This document shows, piece after piece, positions 40,638 to 49,044 of a stretch of 64,000 bases of DNA; position 1 is the first letter of the stretch, and each line of letters begins with the position of its first letter. The DNA lies in the NCBI RefSeq assembly GCF_047238265.1, contig NZ_JBDFMM010000001.1, positions 4,650,001-4,714,000 of the forward strand, read 5' to 3'. Made by a program: the position numbers and the translations under genes. This DNA comes from Paenibacillus_F sp047238265 (lineage in GTDB: Bacteria > Bacillota > Bacilli > Paenibacillales > NBRC-103111). The notes under the pieces are model-generated. The model was not told the origin of the DNA. It made no database searches and saw only the letters and a list, made by a program, of their open reading frames with translations.

Positions 40638-41015
40638 CTAACATTTTTTGACGTAACCGAAACCGCTGGAAATGATGACGAGGAGGATAAAAAGAACAAG
40701 AATATAGGCGGAATTGTCGGTCCAACACTTTTTCGCGACCGGCTTGACGGGATGACAGACAGGATAATGCGGTTTACAGCTTGCCACATACACCGGTTTT
40801 ACGATAGGCATAGGCGGCGTATGAATGACCGGAGAAGGCAGCGGTCCGGGATAAGGCAGCGGAGTCGGCTGCATGGGCATCGTTTGAATAGGCATAGGCG
40901 GCATAGGTGCTGGCATAGGTGCCGGCATCGGCGGGGGTGTTACGGCCTGGGGCATGGGCGCCGTCTTTTTGGGTGTGTAGACGGGACCGGTGTACGTTTT
41001 TTTAACATATTCCAT
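40638..41015 (-). CDS. YjcZ-like peptide with Met/Pro-rich repeat, probable spore-associated protein
   Basis: Protein of 125 residues. The C-terminal 25 residues (NSAYILVLFILLVIISSGFG) match the hydrophobic signature of YjcZ-family small sporulation peptides. Ahead of it is a stretch of Met/Pro repeats (PMPAPMPAPMPPMPIQ, about 20-70) and a Cys/His segment (SCKPHYPVCHP, about 79-89) reminiscent of spore-coat proteins. The mixture suggests a coat or membrane protein of spores, but no experiment backs it. AGGAGG-type site 8 bases before the ATG. Nearest neighbours show no operon. Confidence 0.7.
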   Translation of the reverse strand: MEYVKKTYTGPVYTPKKTAPMPQAVTPPPMPAPMPAPMPPMPIQTMPMQPTPLPYPGPLPSPVIHTPPMPIVKPVYVASCKPHYPVCHPVKPVAKKCWTDNSAYILVLFILLVIISSGFGYVKKC

Positions 41016-41305
41016 TAGTTATTCCCTCCTGTATGTTACCGTTCCGTATTTGGATGACATTACGCGGAAAGTAGGCTTACAGCCTTACACCAACAGTCTA
41101 TGGGTTTGTTCCCGCCCGGAACACGGTATATACCCAGCCCCTCAAAATTAGGCCTCCTGTATGAAAAAAAGCCTCCGGATGCCGTGCCCCGGCAAATGCC
41201 CGTCCGCTGACGCCGGTTGTCACGCAGGATCCGCTGGTCAGCAAAAAAGGTGTTCGCCCGGCTTGCATTCCGGAAGCTTTTTGAAGCAGTAAAAATTTAC
41301 TGCCC

Positions 41306-41929
41306 TTAAATATAAGGATTGTTCTGTTTTTCGTAACCGATCGTCGTCTTCGGACCGTGGCCCGGATAGACCGTAACGTCGTCGCCAAGCTCAAAGAGCT
41401 TGCCGTGGATGGAGTCAAGAAGCGTGTTCCAATCGCCGCCAGGAAGATCCGTACGGCCGACGGACAAGCGGAACAGCACGTCTCCGCCGATCAGGTGGTT
41501 GTCGAACAGGAAGCTGACGCTGCCCGGCGAGTGGCCCGGGGTGTGAAACACTTTGATCTTGGTGCCGAAAAATTCGAGCACTTGTCCCTCGTCAAGCGCA
41601 TATTCGGCCGGCTCGACCACGATCGGGTCCGTAACGTCCGGCCAGCGCGCGGAGCCGTTCAGCTTAGGGCTGCCCAGCCAGTCGCTTTCGGCGTCGTGGA
41701 GATAGACCGGGCACTTCTTCAGCTCCCGGAGCTCCTGCACGCCTCCGATATGATCGAGATGCGCATGCGTAAGCAGGATGGCTTCGATCTCCATGTCCTT
41801 AACGCGCTTGAGCAGCGGTCCGGGCTTCATGCCGGGATCGATGACAGCACCCTTGCGCCCGCTTTCGTCGGTCAGCAGGTAAGCGTTCGTTCCCATGGGG
41901 CCGAGCGTAAAAGTTTCGATTCGGATCAT
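41306..41929 (-). CDS. Metallo-beta-lactamase-fold hydrolase (glyoxalase II-like)
   Basis: Protein of 207 residues with the metal-binding HxHxDH motif THAHLDHIGG (about 55-64) and further ligands in FHTPGHSPGS (about 126-135), PGHGPKTTI near the end. Similar to the YqgX/glyoxalase II-like group; probably hydrolyses a thioester or lactone substrate, not resolved here. AGGAGGGG lies 6 bases before the ATG. It starts 14 bases after the preceding thioredoxin-like gene and is likely cotranscribed. Confidence 0.9.
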   Translation of the reverse strand: MIRIETFTLGPMGTNAYLLTDESGRKGAVIDPGMKPGPLLKRVKDMEIEAILLTHAHLDHIGGVQELRELKKCPVYLHDAESDWLGSPKLNGSARWPDVTDPIVVEPAEYALDEGQVLEFFGTKIKVFHTPGHSPGSVSFLFDNHLIGGDVLFRLSVGRTDLPGGDWNTLLDSIHGKLFELGDDVTVYPGHGPKTTIGYEKQNNPYI

Positions 41930-41943
41930 GTCTACCCCTCCTG

Positions 41944-42510
41944 TCAGAACGTGGAAAGCAGCTGGCGGAGCTCGCTTACGATGACGGACTGGTAGCCGAC
42001 ACCTTCGCCGTACTGGCGGAGCATTTCCGCGCGTACCGCCTGGATTTTATCGTTATAGTCGGGCGCTTCGCGGTCCGGATTCTCTTCTTTGAAAGCTCTC
42101 ATGACAGCCTGTACCCGTTCAGGACGCGGTCCCCATTTGCCAAGCACGTGCCCGCCCGTATCCGTGAAAATCACGACCGGAATGGAGCGTCCGCCGAAGG
42201 TCAGGAACTGGTCCATAACATCGGTATGTTCCTCCATAATCAGGACTTCCACCGGTATTCCGCTGTTTTCCAGCGCCTTGAATACGACCGGAATGTTGCG
42301 TACGACATCGCCGCACCACTCTGCCGCAATGATCGCACAGCGCAGGTCGTCGCGATTGTTGAGGGATTCGAAAAATTCACGGTCTTCCTCCGTCTCCCAC
42401 TGGAACTTGCCGGACCAGTCAAGAAACGCTTCCTGATTGCGCTGCATGCTGTCGATAAACTGTTGAGGCGTCAAGCCTTTGCCGATAACGGCGGATAAGT
42501 TGGTGCTCAT
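41944..42510 (-). CDS. Thioredoxin-family protein with one redox cysteine
   Basis: Protein of 188 residues. The thioredoxin-like fold carries AAEWCGDVVRNIPV (about 68-81): W-C-G-D in place of W-C-x-x-C, so only one of the two active-site cysteines remains, as in the C-G-D subgroup of thioredoxin-like proteins. A conserved cis-Pro follows in RSIPVVIFTD. Ribosome site AAGGGA precedes the ATG at 42510; upstream M codon adds three residues. Function unknown. Confidence 0.75.
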   Translation of the reverse strand: MSTNLSAVIGKGLTPQQFIDSMQRNQEAFLDWSGKFQWETEEDREFFESLNNRDDLRCAIIAAEWCGDVVRNIPVVFKALENSGIPVEVLIMEEHTDVMDQFLTFGGRSIPVVIFTDTGGHVLGKWGPRPERVQAVMRAFKEENPDREAPDYNDKIQAVRAEMLRQYGEGVGYQSVIVSELRQLLSTF

Positions 42511-42542
42511 AAAATCCATCCCTTCCTTGGCGGCAAACGGCG

Positions 42543-43136
42543 TTATTTACGCTTTGCCCGCATTTTTTTGGCTACCAGATAAATGATCATAAGACCGATA
42601 GCTGCGATTAGAATCGGAACTGTGTATTTGCCTGCAATGTCGTCGATGTTCTCCCAATTGTCTTTCAGAGTCATCCCCAGATAGACAAACAGCATGGACC
42701 ACGGAATAACCGCCAGCGTCGTATAGAACGTGAACAGTCCCAGCGGCATTTTGGCAAGCCCCGCCGGTACCGAGATCGCATGCCGGACAACCGGTATGAA
42801 ACGGGCCGTAAAAATAACGCCTGTTCCGTATTTGTTGAACCAGGTCTCCGCAACGTCGATGTGATGCTTATTGATGAATATGTATTTGCCGTACCTTTCC
42901 AAAATAGGACGTCCGCCGTAACGGCCGACCCAGTAGACGAAAATCTGGGCGATAACTCCGCCCACGGTGCCGAAAAAGACGGCGCCCGCAAAACCGATCT
43001 CGCCTTTGGCTACCAGATAGCCCGCATACGAGAGTACGATTTCACTCGGAATGACTTCGATCATCAGCCCGAGCATGACCCCCCAGTACCCGAGGCCTTC
43101 AAAAAATACCAAAAGCGAATGAATAATCTCTCCCAT
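42543..43136 (-). CDS. DedA-family membrane protein
   Basis: Membrane protein of 197 residues with five to six hydrophobic segments and the DedA/SNARE-associated signature: EVIPSEIVLSYAGYLV, GGVIAQIFVYWVGRYGG and TARFIPVVRHAISVPAGLAKMPLG. DedA proteins move lipids such as undecaprenyl phosphate or act in membrane homeostasis. The ATG at 43136 is preferred; a TTG two codons earlier would serve nearly as well. It precedes the thioredoxin-like and metallo-beta-lactamase genes on the same strand. Confidence 0.88.
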   Translation of the reverse strand: MGEIIHSLLVFFEGLGYWGVMLGLMIEVIPSEIVLSYAGYLVAKGEIGFAGAVFFGTVGGVIAQIFVYWVGRYGGRPILERYGKYIFINKHHIDVAETWFNKYGTGVIFTARFIPVVRHAISVPAGLAKMPLGLFTFYTTLAVIPWSMLFVYLGMTLKDNWENIDDIAGKYTVPILIAAIGLMIIYLVAKKMRAKRK

Positions 43137-43391
43137 CTCCAACCCACTTTCCCCAGCATGATTGTCGATTCGCGGTTGTTTCCGCGCTTTCTTCTCGTAT
43201 AATCTCCCCTATTCTACCATAGAGAAAGGCCGTCAACCACTTCCTATACTCCCGGGTTTTGTAAAGAGACGTAAACCTCCCGCCCGTAGGCCGATAAAGC
43301 CGCCGGCTTATCCGGCCTTCCCCGGCGCGTCTCTTGTTTGCGGCGTAACCGGGTCGCCGGGTGTAAACCGTGCCGGACGCAGAAGGCCGGA

Positions 43392-43412
43392 CGGACAAAT
43401 TTTACTTGTCCG
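43392..43412. promoter_or_regulatory. Inverted repeat upstream of cupredoxin gene, possible operator
   Basis: CGGACAA-ATTTTAC-TTGTCCG perfect 7-base arms, 67 bases before the cupredoxin start. May be an operator or a small stem; no known box assigned. Confidence 0.4.
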
Positions 43413-43478
43413 GTTATTTTCATCATGACCTTACAAGCCCGTGCATATAGTGTACAAACTGGTCTGGGGGGAAAGCTC

Positions 43479-43934
43479 ATGTTCAAATCTTTTGTGCTTA
43501 AAAAATATCACTTCGTCATGTTTCTCGGATTTCTTTGCGTAGCGTTTGCGGCGGTTCTGTTTTTCCGTAATCCGCAAATCTTGTCTACGGCGGCGGAGCC
43601 TGCAGCGACTACGGAACGGACAATCCAGCTCGTTACGGGGGAATTTTCCACAAAGCTGGATAACGGCAAAGAAATCGAGGCTTACCGGTGGGACCCCGGC
43701 ACGATTGTCGTCCGCAAAGGCGAAAATATCCGGCTCAGCATTTACGGAGTCAACGGAGCCAGCCATCCTTTTATTATCGAAGGTTTGAATATCAAGGGTG
43801 AAGTTAAAAAAGGCAAGGAAACGGTCGTCAGCTTTAAAGCGGAAAAAGCGGGAACTTACCGGCTCATCTGTACGACTCACACGGATATCGCCCACAGCGG
43901 GCCGATGATCGCTTATATTAACGTCATTGACTGA
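43479..43934 (+). CDS. Membrane-anchored cupredoxin-like protein
   Basis: Protein of 151 residues: one N-terminal membrane helix (about 11-29), short linker and a cupredoxin fold (about 47-151). Copper-ligand candidates are His in NGASHPFII, the Cys and His in LICTTHTDIAH and the Met in GPMIAY, like the copper sites of plastocyanin-type and cytochrome-oxidase-II-like domains. Likely exported, membrane tethered electron-transfer or copper-handling protein. GGGGGGAAAG sits 6 bases before the ATG. Terminator follows directly. Confidence 0.85.
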   Translation: MFKSFVLKKYHFVMFLGFLCVAFAAVLFFRNPQILSTAAEPAATTERTIQLVTGEFSTKLDNGKEIEAYRWDPGTIVVRKGENIRLSIYGVNGASHPFIIEGLNIKGEVKKGKETVVSFKAEKAGTYRLICTTHTDIAHSGPMIAYINVID

Positions 43935-43935
43935 C

Positions 43936-43962
43936 AGGGAGCCTCAGGCTTCCTTTTTTTTA
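43936..43962 (+). terminator. Intrinsic terminator of the cupredoxin gene
   Basis: GGAGCC / GGCTTCC stem followed by eight T, directly after the stop codon. Confidence 0.75.
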
Positions 43963-44115
43963 TTGTCCGCCGGTCCGTTCACCGGGCTCGTCACCTCCGG
44001 TTCCCTCCTCATCCCTACTTTCCCTTACTCTTCGGGCCGGTCCGCTGCCTCTCTTCCCTTCTCACTTCAGGCGGGCCGGCCGCATACAATGAAACAGAGT
44101 CAGGAGGCGATCCGG

Positions 44116-44430
44116 TTGAAAAATAAAACAAACGAAAAGCACAAGCCGCAAATTCCGAGCGCCCGGGGAATACGCCGTTCGTGCAGCCGCGAGCTTTACC
44201 GAACCGTTAAAAGGCTGAAAATGTATGTCGCTCCGGAAAAAATCGAGGAAGCGGAGAAGATATACACCCGGAAAGTAGCCCAGCACATCGCGTTTATCGT
44301 CGAGCATTCGGATAACCGCAAAGTCCAGGCGGACTGGTGGGAAGAGCACGTCGCTCCCGAGATAGCCGCTCTGTGGGACGTGAACGCCGATACGCTGTCC
44401 AAAGCGTTCCGCAGTGCGTATGGGGGTTAA
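44116..44430 (+). CDS. Small basic hypothetical protein
   Basis: Protein of 104 residues, basic first third (KNKTNEKHKPQ...RRSCSRELY) and a helical core (KIYTRKVAQHIAFIVEHSDN). TTG start chosen because GGAGG lies 8 bases upstream; an ATG 8 codons earlier overlaps the ribosome site region. No signal, no membrane segment, one Cys. Function unknown. Terminated by its own hairpin, so monocistronic. Confidence 0.65.
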   Translation: MKNKTNEKHKPQIPSARGIRRSCSRELYRTVKRLKMYVAPEKIEEAEKIYTRKVAQHIAFIVEHSDNRKVQADWWEEHVAPEIAALWDVNADTLSKAFRSAYGG

Positions 44431-44435
44431 GAATG

Positions 44436-44469
44436 GGCCGGTCCGCGTTTGCGGAGCCGGTTTTTTTTG
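44436..44469 (+). terminator. Intrinsic terminator
   Basis: CCGGTCCGC-GTTT-GCGGAGCCGG stem and eight T after the stop of the small basic gene. Confidence 0.85.
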
Positions 44470-44560
44470 CGGCAGAGCGGATCCGGCAGCCGGATGAAAC
44501 GGGAATGGAAGGGCAGGATAACCATATCGGATATGCAAACGACAGGAGGATTCAATCAGC

Positions 44561-45490
44561 ATGAGCATCAGTTCCGGGCCCGCCAAGGCCCTTCCTTTAC
44601 GGCGTACGGCCGCGGCCTGCGCGATTTTCGCTTTCTTCTCCCTGGCCCCCGCACCCGCGCTCGCATCCGGCAGGCTTCCTGCCTCAAGCGGGTTATCGCC
44701 GGCGGCGTCCGGTACGGCGGACGCAAACGAACAGCGGCTGAGTTCAACCGCTTCAGCGGATTCGATACCTGCGGGTGAAAGTTCGCATGCCGCCGCTAAG
44801 CCCAGAGACCGGGATTATTACGAGCAGCGCGGAGAAATCGTATGGGAGGTTCCGTCCGCGGGCAAAGTGATCGCGCTGACGTTCGACGACGGGCCGAATC
44901 CGGATCAGACGGCGCAAATTTTGGACGAGCTGAAAAAGTACGGGGCCAAAGCCACTTTTTTCGTGGTCGGCAAGCGGGCCGAGAAGTTTCCGGAACTGCT
45001 CAAACGAGAAGCGGCCGAGGGGCATGAGATCGGCAACCATACGTACAGCCATCCTTTCCTGACCAGCAGCCGGTCCACGGAAAGCATACGCGCCGAGATT
45101 GCGGCGGGGCAGAAGGTGATTAAATCCATAACCGGAAGCGCACCTGTCCTGTTCCGCCCGCCGGGAGGCTATTACCATGAAAGGCTCGTTCATGTCTCCC
45201 TGGCGGAAGGGTGTCTGCCGATTTTATGGTCCTGGCACCAGGATACGGAGGACTGGAAAGCTCCCGGCGTGAGCCGGATCGTGAACAAGGTGCTGAACAA
45301 CGCCCGCAAGGGTGACATTGTCCTGTTCCACGATCATGTCCAGGGTTCTTCGAACACGGTAGACGCGCTCCGTAAAATTCTGCCGGTGCTGTCAAAGCGC
45401 GGCTATCATTTCGTAACGGTTTCGGAACTGCTGAAACTGCGGGGTTCAACCAGCGGAGTGAGCAAGCCTTCCGATTCCAAAACGGAATAG
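44561..45490 (+). CDS. Secreted polysaccharide deacetylase
   Basis: Protein of 309 residues. A signal peptide (basic SGPAKALPLRR, hydrophobic 17-33, AxA-type ALA site) and a Ser/Ala-rich linker precede a NodB-homology domain (about 100-300) with the motif 1 residues TFDDGPNPD, motif 2 GHEIGNHTYSH and motif 3 RPPGG; later DIVLFHD. Metal-dependent N- or O-deacetylation of peptidoglycan or chitin-like polymers by family. GGAGG lies 11 bases upstream of the ATG. Confidence 0.93.
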   Translation: MSISSGPAKALPLRRTAAACAIFAFFSLAPAPALASGRLPASSGLSPAASGTADANEQRLSSTASADSIPAGESSHAAAKPRDRDYYEQRGEIVWEVPSAGKVIALTFDDGPNPDQTAQILDELKKYGAKATFFVVGKRAEKFPELLKREAAEGHEIGNHTYSHPFLTSSRSTESIRAEIAAGQKVIKSITGSAPVLFRPPGGYYHERLVHVSLAEGCLPILWSWHQDTEDWKAPGVSRIVNKVLNNARKGDIVLFHDHVQGSSNTVDALRKILPVLSKRGYHFVTVSELLKLRGSTSGVSKPSDSKTE

Positions 45491-45565
45491 GTCGGCCCGC
45501 AATTTCATCTGTCCTCCCCCCTTCTTCCGATGTACAATGGGTAAAAGGATTACGGCTGGAGGACG

Positions 45566-46345
45566 GTGGCTTTACATATGGACGTTTTAAGCTGGGAGAT
45601 GCTGCTTTTTCTGATCGTAACCGGGTTTCTGGCCGCTTTCGTGGATTCGGTTGTCGGCGGAGGCGGTTTGATTACGGTTCCGGCGCTGCTGTTCACGGGC
45701 CTGCCGCCCGCGCTAGTTCTCGGAACCAACAAGCTGTCGGGAACGATGTGTTCGCTGACCAGCATGACCTCGTTCCTGCTTTCGGGAAAAATCCATTTCC
45801 GGCTGGCGGCGGCTCTTTTTCCCCTGGCCCTGGCCGGCTCGATGCTCGGGGCGATGCTGGTGCACCGGATCCCGTCCGAGTTCCTTAAACCGCTGGTCGT
45901 GGTGCTGCTCATTGCCGTGACGGTCTATACCCTGCTCAAAAAAAACTGGGGAGCGGCGTCCACCTTCAGCGGACTCACTCCGCGCAGCAGGTTATGGCTG
46001 GCGGCCGGTGCTTTCGTAATCGGCTTTTACGACGGCTTTTTCGGACCCGGAACGGGTTCGTTCCTTATTTTTCTGTTTCTGCTGCTCGGCTTTGATTTCG
46101 TGGGAGCCTCCGCTAATTCGAAAGTGCTTAATTTCGCCAGTAATGTCGGGGCCCTGGTCACCTTTCTGATGCTGGACTCCGTAAACCTGACTTACGGAAT
46201 TCCCATGGGAATCGCCATGATCGGAGGTGCGCTGGTCGGAACCCGTTTCGCGATCCGAAAGGGAGCCTCCTTCGTTAAGCCGCTTTTTCTGATCATGACC
46301 ACGGTGCTGATCGGCAAGCAGCTGTGGACGCTGATCGTGTCGTGA
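45566..46345 (+). CDS. TSUP-family (TauE/SafE-like) membrane transporter
   Basis: Membrane protein of 259 residues with about eight helices. Family hallmarks: GGGGLITVP near the N-terminus, GTNKLSGTM, GFYDGFFGPGTGSF in the second half and SANSKVLNFASNVGAL. TSUP proteins export sulfur-containing anions or related organics. The GTG at 45566 is used but lies only 3-4 bases after GGAGG; the ATG four codons on (45578) is an alternative. Convergent with the following gene through a shared terminator. Confidence 0.88.
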   Translation: MALHMDVLSWEMLLFLIVTGFLAAFVDSVVGGGGLITVPALLFTGLPPALVLGTNKLSGTMCSLTSMTSFLLSGKIHFRLAAALFPLALAGSMLGAMLVHRIPSEFLKPLVVVLLIAVTVYTLLKKNWGAASTFSGLTPRSRLWLAAGAFVIGFYDGFFGPGTGSFLIFLFLLLGFDFVGASANSKVLNFASNVGALVTFLMLDSVNLTYGIPMGIAMIGGALVGTRFAIRKGASFVKPLFLIMTTVLIGKQLWTLIVS

Positions 46346-46375
46346 CCGGCAGCCTTCCGGATGCCGCGCAAACCG

Positions 46376-46416
46376 AAAAGAGCCTTGCCGTTCAATCGTG
46401 AACGGCAAGGCTCTTT
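46376..46416. terminator. Bidirectional terminator
   Basis: AAAAGAGCCTTGCCGTTC / GAACGGCAAGGCTCTTTC stem of about 16 pairs with A and T tracts, between two convergent genes. Confidence 0.85.
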
Positions 46417-46420
46417 CGCA

Positions 46421-47080
46421 TTATATCTGGTGCGATTCGTAGATGCGGATACTTTCCCCTTTTTGCTTGGCGGCTTCCGCCATTCCCGCGGCGACCCGCT
46501 GAGCCGTAATCGGCCTATATTTACGAAGACCCCCCGCCATCAGGAAAGAGAAGGCTTTCGCGGCAACGGCTCCCGCTTTCTCGCCGAAACGGAATTCCTC
46601 CCTGTCTCCCAGCAGAAGGGACGGTCTGAATATTCGCAGTTTACGAAGTCCCAATCCGGATAAACCATGCTCCAGATCTCCTTTGACCCGGCTGTAAAAA
46701 AATTTGGAATCCCGCTTCGCTCCCATGGCGGAAACGACGAGAAATTGGCGGGCCCCGTACTTCTTGGCCAGCTTGCCCAGCAGCATCGGGTATTCGTAGT
46801 CGACTTGGCGGAACTGTTCCCGCGTCCCGGCTTTCTTAATCGTGGTGCCCAGCGCGCAGAAGACATCCGCCTGCTTTAATTCCCCGCGCAAAGCTTCCTC
46901 CAGCTCCTCCGGGTTCCAATCCGTCACGATCTGATGAAACTTGCTTTCACTGTCCCGCCCCTCGATAGGATTACGGACTAAAACGATAATTTTCTCGTAA
47001 CCGGGATCGGCGATAAGAACAGAGATCAACTCTCTGCCTATGAGTCCCGAAGCTCCGGCTATTATGGCAGTTTTTTTCAT
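46421..47080 (-). CDS. NAD(P)-binding short-chain oxidoreductase
   Basis: Protein of 219 residues, atypical-SDR/NmrA-like. It begins MKKTAIIAGASGLIGREL with the GASGLIG dinucleotide loop (about 8-15) and has a FCALGTTIKKAG and FLVVSAMGAK core and YSRVKGDLEHGL in place of a classical YxxxK. The YxxxK catalytic pair is not obvious, so it may be a nucleotide-binding, not catalytic, member. Ribosome site AGGAGTG is 9-10 bases upstream. Monocistronic. Confidence 0.82.
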   Translation of the reverse strand: MKKTAIIAGASGLIGRELISVLIADPGYEKIIVLVRNPIEGRDSESKFHQIVTDWNPEELEEALRGELKQADVFCALGTTIKKAGTREQFRQVDYEYPMLLGKLAKKYGARQFLVVSAMGAKRDSKFFYSRVKGDLEHGLSGLGLRKLRIFRPSLLLGDREEFRFGEKAGAVAAKAFSFLMAGGLRKYRPITAQRVAAGMAEAAKQKGESIRIYESHQI

Positions 47081-47199
47081 TAAGCAGCACTCCTGGTTTA
47101 AAAACGTAAAAACGGGTTAAATACATGAAGATTTTGCCATCCGGCGCTTTGTCATTCCACGGGAAGTGCGGAACTTAGGCCTAAAAGGCACCTCTACAA

Positions 47200-47229
47200 A
47201 TATAAACAGCCCCGAAGCGGGGCCGTTAT
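47200..47229 (-). terminator. Intrinsic terminator of the monooxygenase-like gene
   Basis: Stem CAGCCCCG-AAG-CGGGGC(TG) with U-rich tail on the minus strand. Confidence 0.65.
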
Positions 47230-47273
47230 TCTATAAACGAATAGATGCGGGTTAAAGTTTCGGATGCTTTGCC

Positions 47274-47555
47274 TTAAATGAGCGTCTCGCCTTCAAAATA
47301 CGATAGACGCGCTTTCGGTTTCATCTCCTGGCCTCCGTGCCCGCCGTGAGAACGTTTGAAAACCTCGCTTTGGGTGTACGCCTCGAACGCATCTTTATTC
47401 TCCCACTTCGTGATCACTTTAATCGACTGTTCGTCGGTCCAGACTTCCAGTCCGAGAAAGCCTTGGAGTTCTTTCATGTTGGGCGCCTGCTTGCGGAACA
47501 TTTCGACCATTTGCGCAGGATTGGGAACTTCGATGGTATTTACGGCAATGTACAT
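47274..47555 (-). CDS. HmoA-like antibiotic biosynthesis monooxygenase-fold protein
   Basis: Small ferredoxin-like protein of 93 residues from MYIAVNTIEVPN. The pattern GFLGLEVWTDEQSIKVITKWENKDAF, split at its midpoint here, and HGGHGGQ fit the IsdG/HmoA-like family in which heme may be degraded, but the heme-coordinating His is not certain. The ATG at 47555 is preferred because GAGG lies 9 bases upstream; two earlier ATGs add 3-5 residues. Monocistronic. Confidence 0.75.
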   Translation of the reverse strand: MYIAVNTIEVPNPAQMVEMFRKQAPNMKELQGFLGLEVWTDEQSIKVITKWENKDAFEAYTQSEVFKRSHGGHGGQEMKPKARLSYFEGETLI

Positions 47556-47657
47556 CTTGGACATCCTCATTTCTTATTTAGGGTACGAAACTTATGTATA
47601 GTGTAGACCATCGAGAGCGGAGAAACAAATAAACGCGGATATTAACCATTATTTACC

Positions 47658-47685
47658 TTGTAAAATAATTAATAAGATATATAAT
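47658..47685 (+). promoter_or_regulatory. Sigma-A promoter of the DUF2167 gene
   Basis: -35 TTGTAA (47658-47663), 16-base spacer, -10 TATAAT (47680-47685), in an AT-rich stretch 50 bases upstream of the start. Confidence 0.65.
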
Positions 47686-47733
47686 GAACAATATTTAATA
47701 AATAAAGGATTTATAAACAAAGGAGAGAAAATT

Positions 47734-48969
47734 TTGAAGCTTCCCAAGTTAATATCCCTGGTAACCGGCGCAGCCCTCTGCGTCTCTTTATGGACGGCTC
47801 CCGTCTCGGCTGAAGAAACCTTAAACTGGGTGGAAGGGCCGAAAAAAGTGGAACTCGGCCAAATCGCCGAGCTGGACCTGGCCAAAGATTTTGTGTTTTT
47901 AAACGATACCGACACCAAAAAGTTTGAGCAGCAGAACGGTTCCCACGTAAACAACCGTGAAATCGGATCGATCTTCCCGAAGGACGAAAATCAGAACTGG
48001 GCGGTTATTTTCGAATACGACGACACCGGTCACGTCAAAGATGACGAGAAAGATAAAATCGATGCGGACGAGCTTCTTGAAAGCTACAAGACCGGAACGG
48101 AAGAAGCGAACAAAAGAGGGGATGTATCCAACCGCCTGTTCGTCGACGGCTGGGATGTGAAGCCTTTTTACGACAATGACATACATAGCCTTTCCTGGTC
48201 CCTGCTGGGCCATGACTCCAAGGACGAAAAATTCGTCAACTATAACGTCAACGTACTTACCCGGGAGGGCGTGATCTCCGTCGTTCTCGTGTCCGACCCG
48301 AAAAATCTCGCCGCGGACCGCAAGGTCTTGACCTCCTCCATCCTGCCCAAGCTGCAGGTTAAGGCCGGAGAGCGGTACGAAGAATACAACTCCAAAACGG
48401 ACAAGCTGGCCGAATACGGTCTGTCGGGCTTGATTCTCGGAGGCGCGGGCCTGGCGGTCGCCAAAAAAGTCGGTCTGATCGGCCTGCTGCTCGTCTTCCT
48501 GAAAAAGTTCGGCGTCATCCTTGTCGCCGGCCTCGCTGCCTTGTGGCGGTTCCTCCGCGGCAAGAAAAAGAAAGCGGCGGCCGAGCAGGCAGCCGAGGCG
48601 CGTGCCGCCGAAGCGCGGGCAGCTGGACTGACGGCAGCCGGAAGCACCGCAGCCGCGGCCGATACGGCGCTTCCCGCGCAGAACGCGGACCCCGCTTCCG
48701 GGCCTTCGGCGGAAACGCCGGCGCTGCAGGCTGACGGCGCAAACGGGCGCCCGGTGATGCGGATGCTGTCCGGCGGCGAAGCTCCGGCGGGCCTCGGTGC
48801 TCCCGCAGACGCCCGGGCTGACGGCGACGCCGGGACTGACCCGGCGCCGGAACGGTCCGTATCCGAGGCGGCTCCCGCAGACGGAGCCGGAACCGGCCGC
48901 ACGCCTCTTGCGGAGGAGGATTCTCTCCGTAAGTCCGGCCGGCCCGAAGATCCGGACAAGAGCAAGTAG
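47734..48969 (+). CDS. DUF2167-family membrane protein with long Ala-rich tail
   Basis: Protein of 411 residues from TTG, with AAAGGAGAG 7 bases upstream. A signal peptide (1-26, cleaved near VSA), an extracytoplasmic domain (about 27-215, with DWDVK-like WDVKPFY and HSLSWSL as in DUF2167), a membrane anchor (about 230-272) and a basic stop KKKK. After it a 130-residue Ala/Gly/Pro/Asp-rich tail (about 280-411) is low-complexity and much more GC-rich than the rest. Function of the family unknown; expected at the membrane surface. Confidence 0.82.
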   Translation: MKLPKLISLVTGAALCVSLWTAPVSAEETLNWVEGPKKVELGQIAELDLAKDFVFLNDTDTKKFEQQNGSHVNNREIGSIFPKDENQNWAVIFEYDDTGHVKDDEKDKIDADELLESYKTGTEEANKRGDVSNRLFVDGWDVKPFYDNDIHSLSWSLLGHDSKDEKFVNYNVNVLTREGVISVVLVSDPKNLAADRKVLTSSILPKLQVKAGERYEEYNSKTDKLAEYGLSGLILGGAGLAVAKKVGLIGLLLVFLKKFGVILVAGLAALWRFLRGKKKKAAAEQAAEARAAEARAAGLTAAGSTAAAADTALPAQNADPASGPSAETPALQADGANGRPVMRMLSGGEAPAGLGAPADARADGDAGTDPAPERSVSEAAPADGAGTGRTPLAEEDSLRKSGRPEDPDKSK

Positions 48970-49004
48970 CCGGCGGCTGTAATCGCCGCGCGGCGCAGAA
49001 GTAT

Positions 49005-49044
49005 AAAAGGCAGTTCCCGTATGATGACGGGAGCTGCCTTTTTC
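49005..49044 (+). terminator. Intrinsic terminator of the DUF2167 gene
   Basis: AAAAGGCAGTTCCCGT / ACGGGAGCTGCCTTTTTC stem with T tail, about 40 bases after the stop. Confidence 0.8.
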
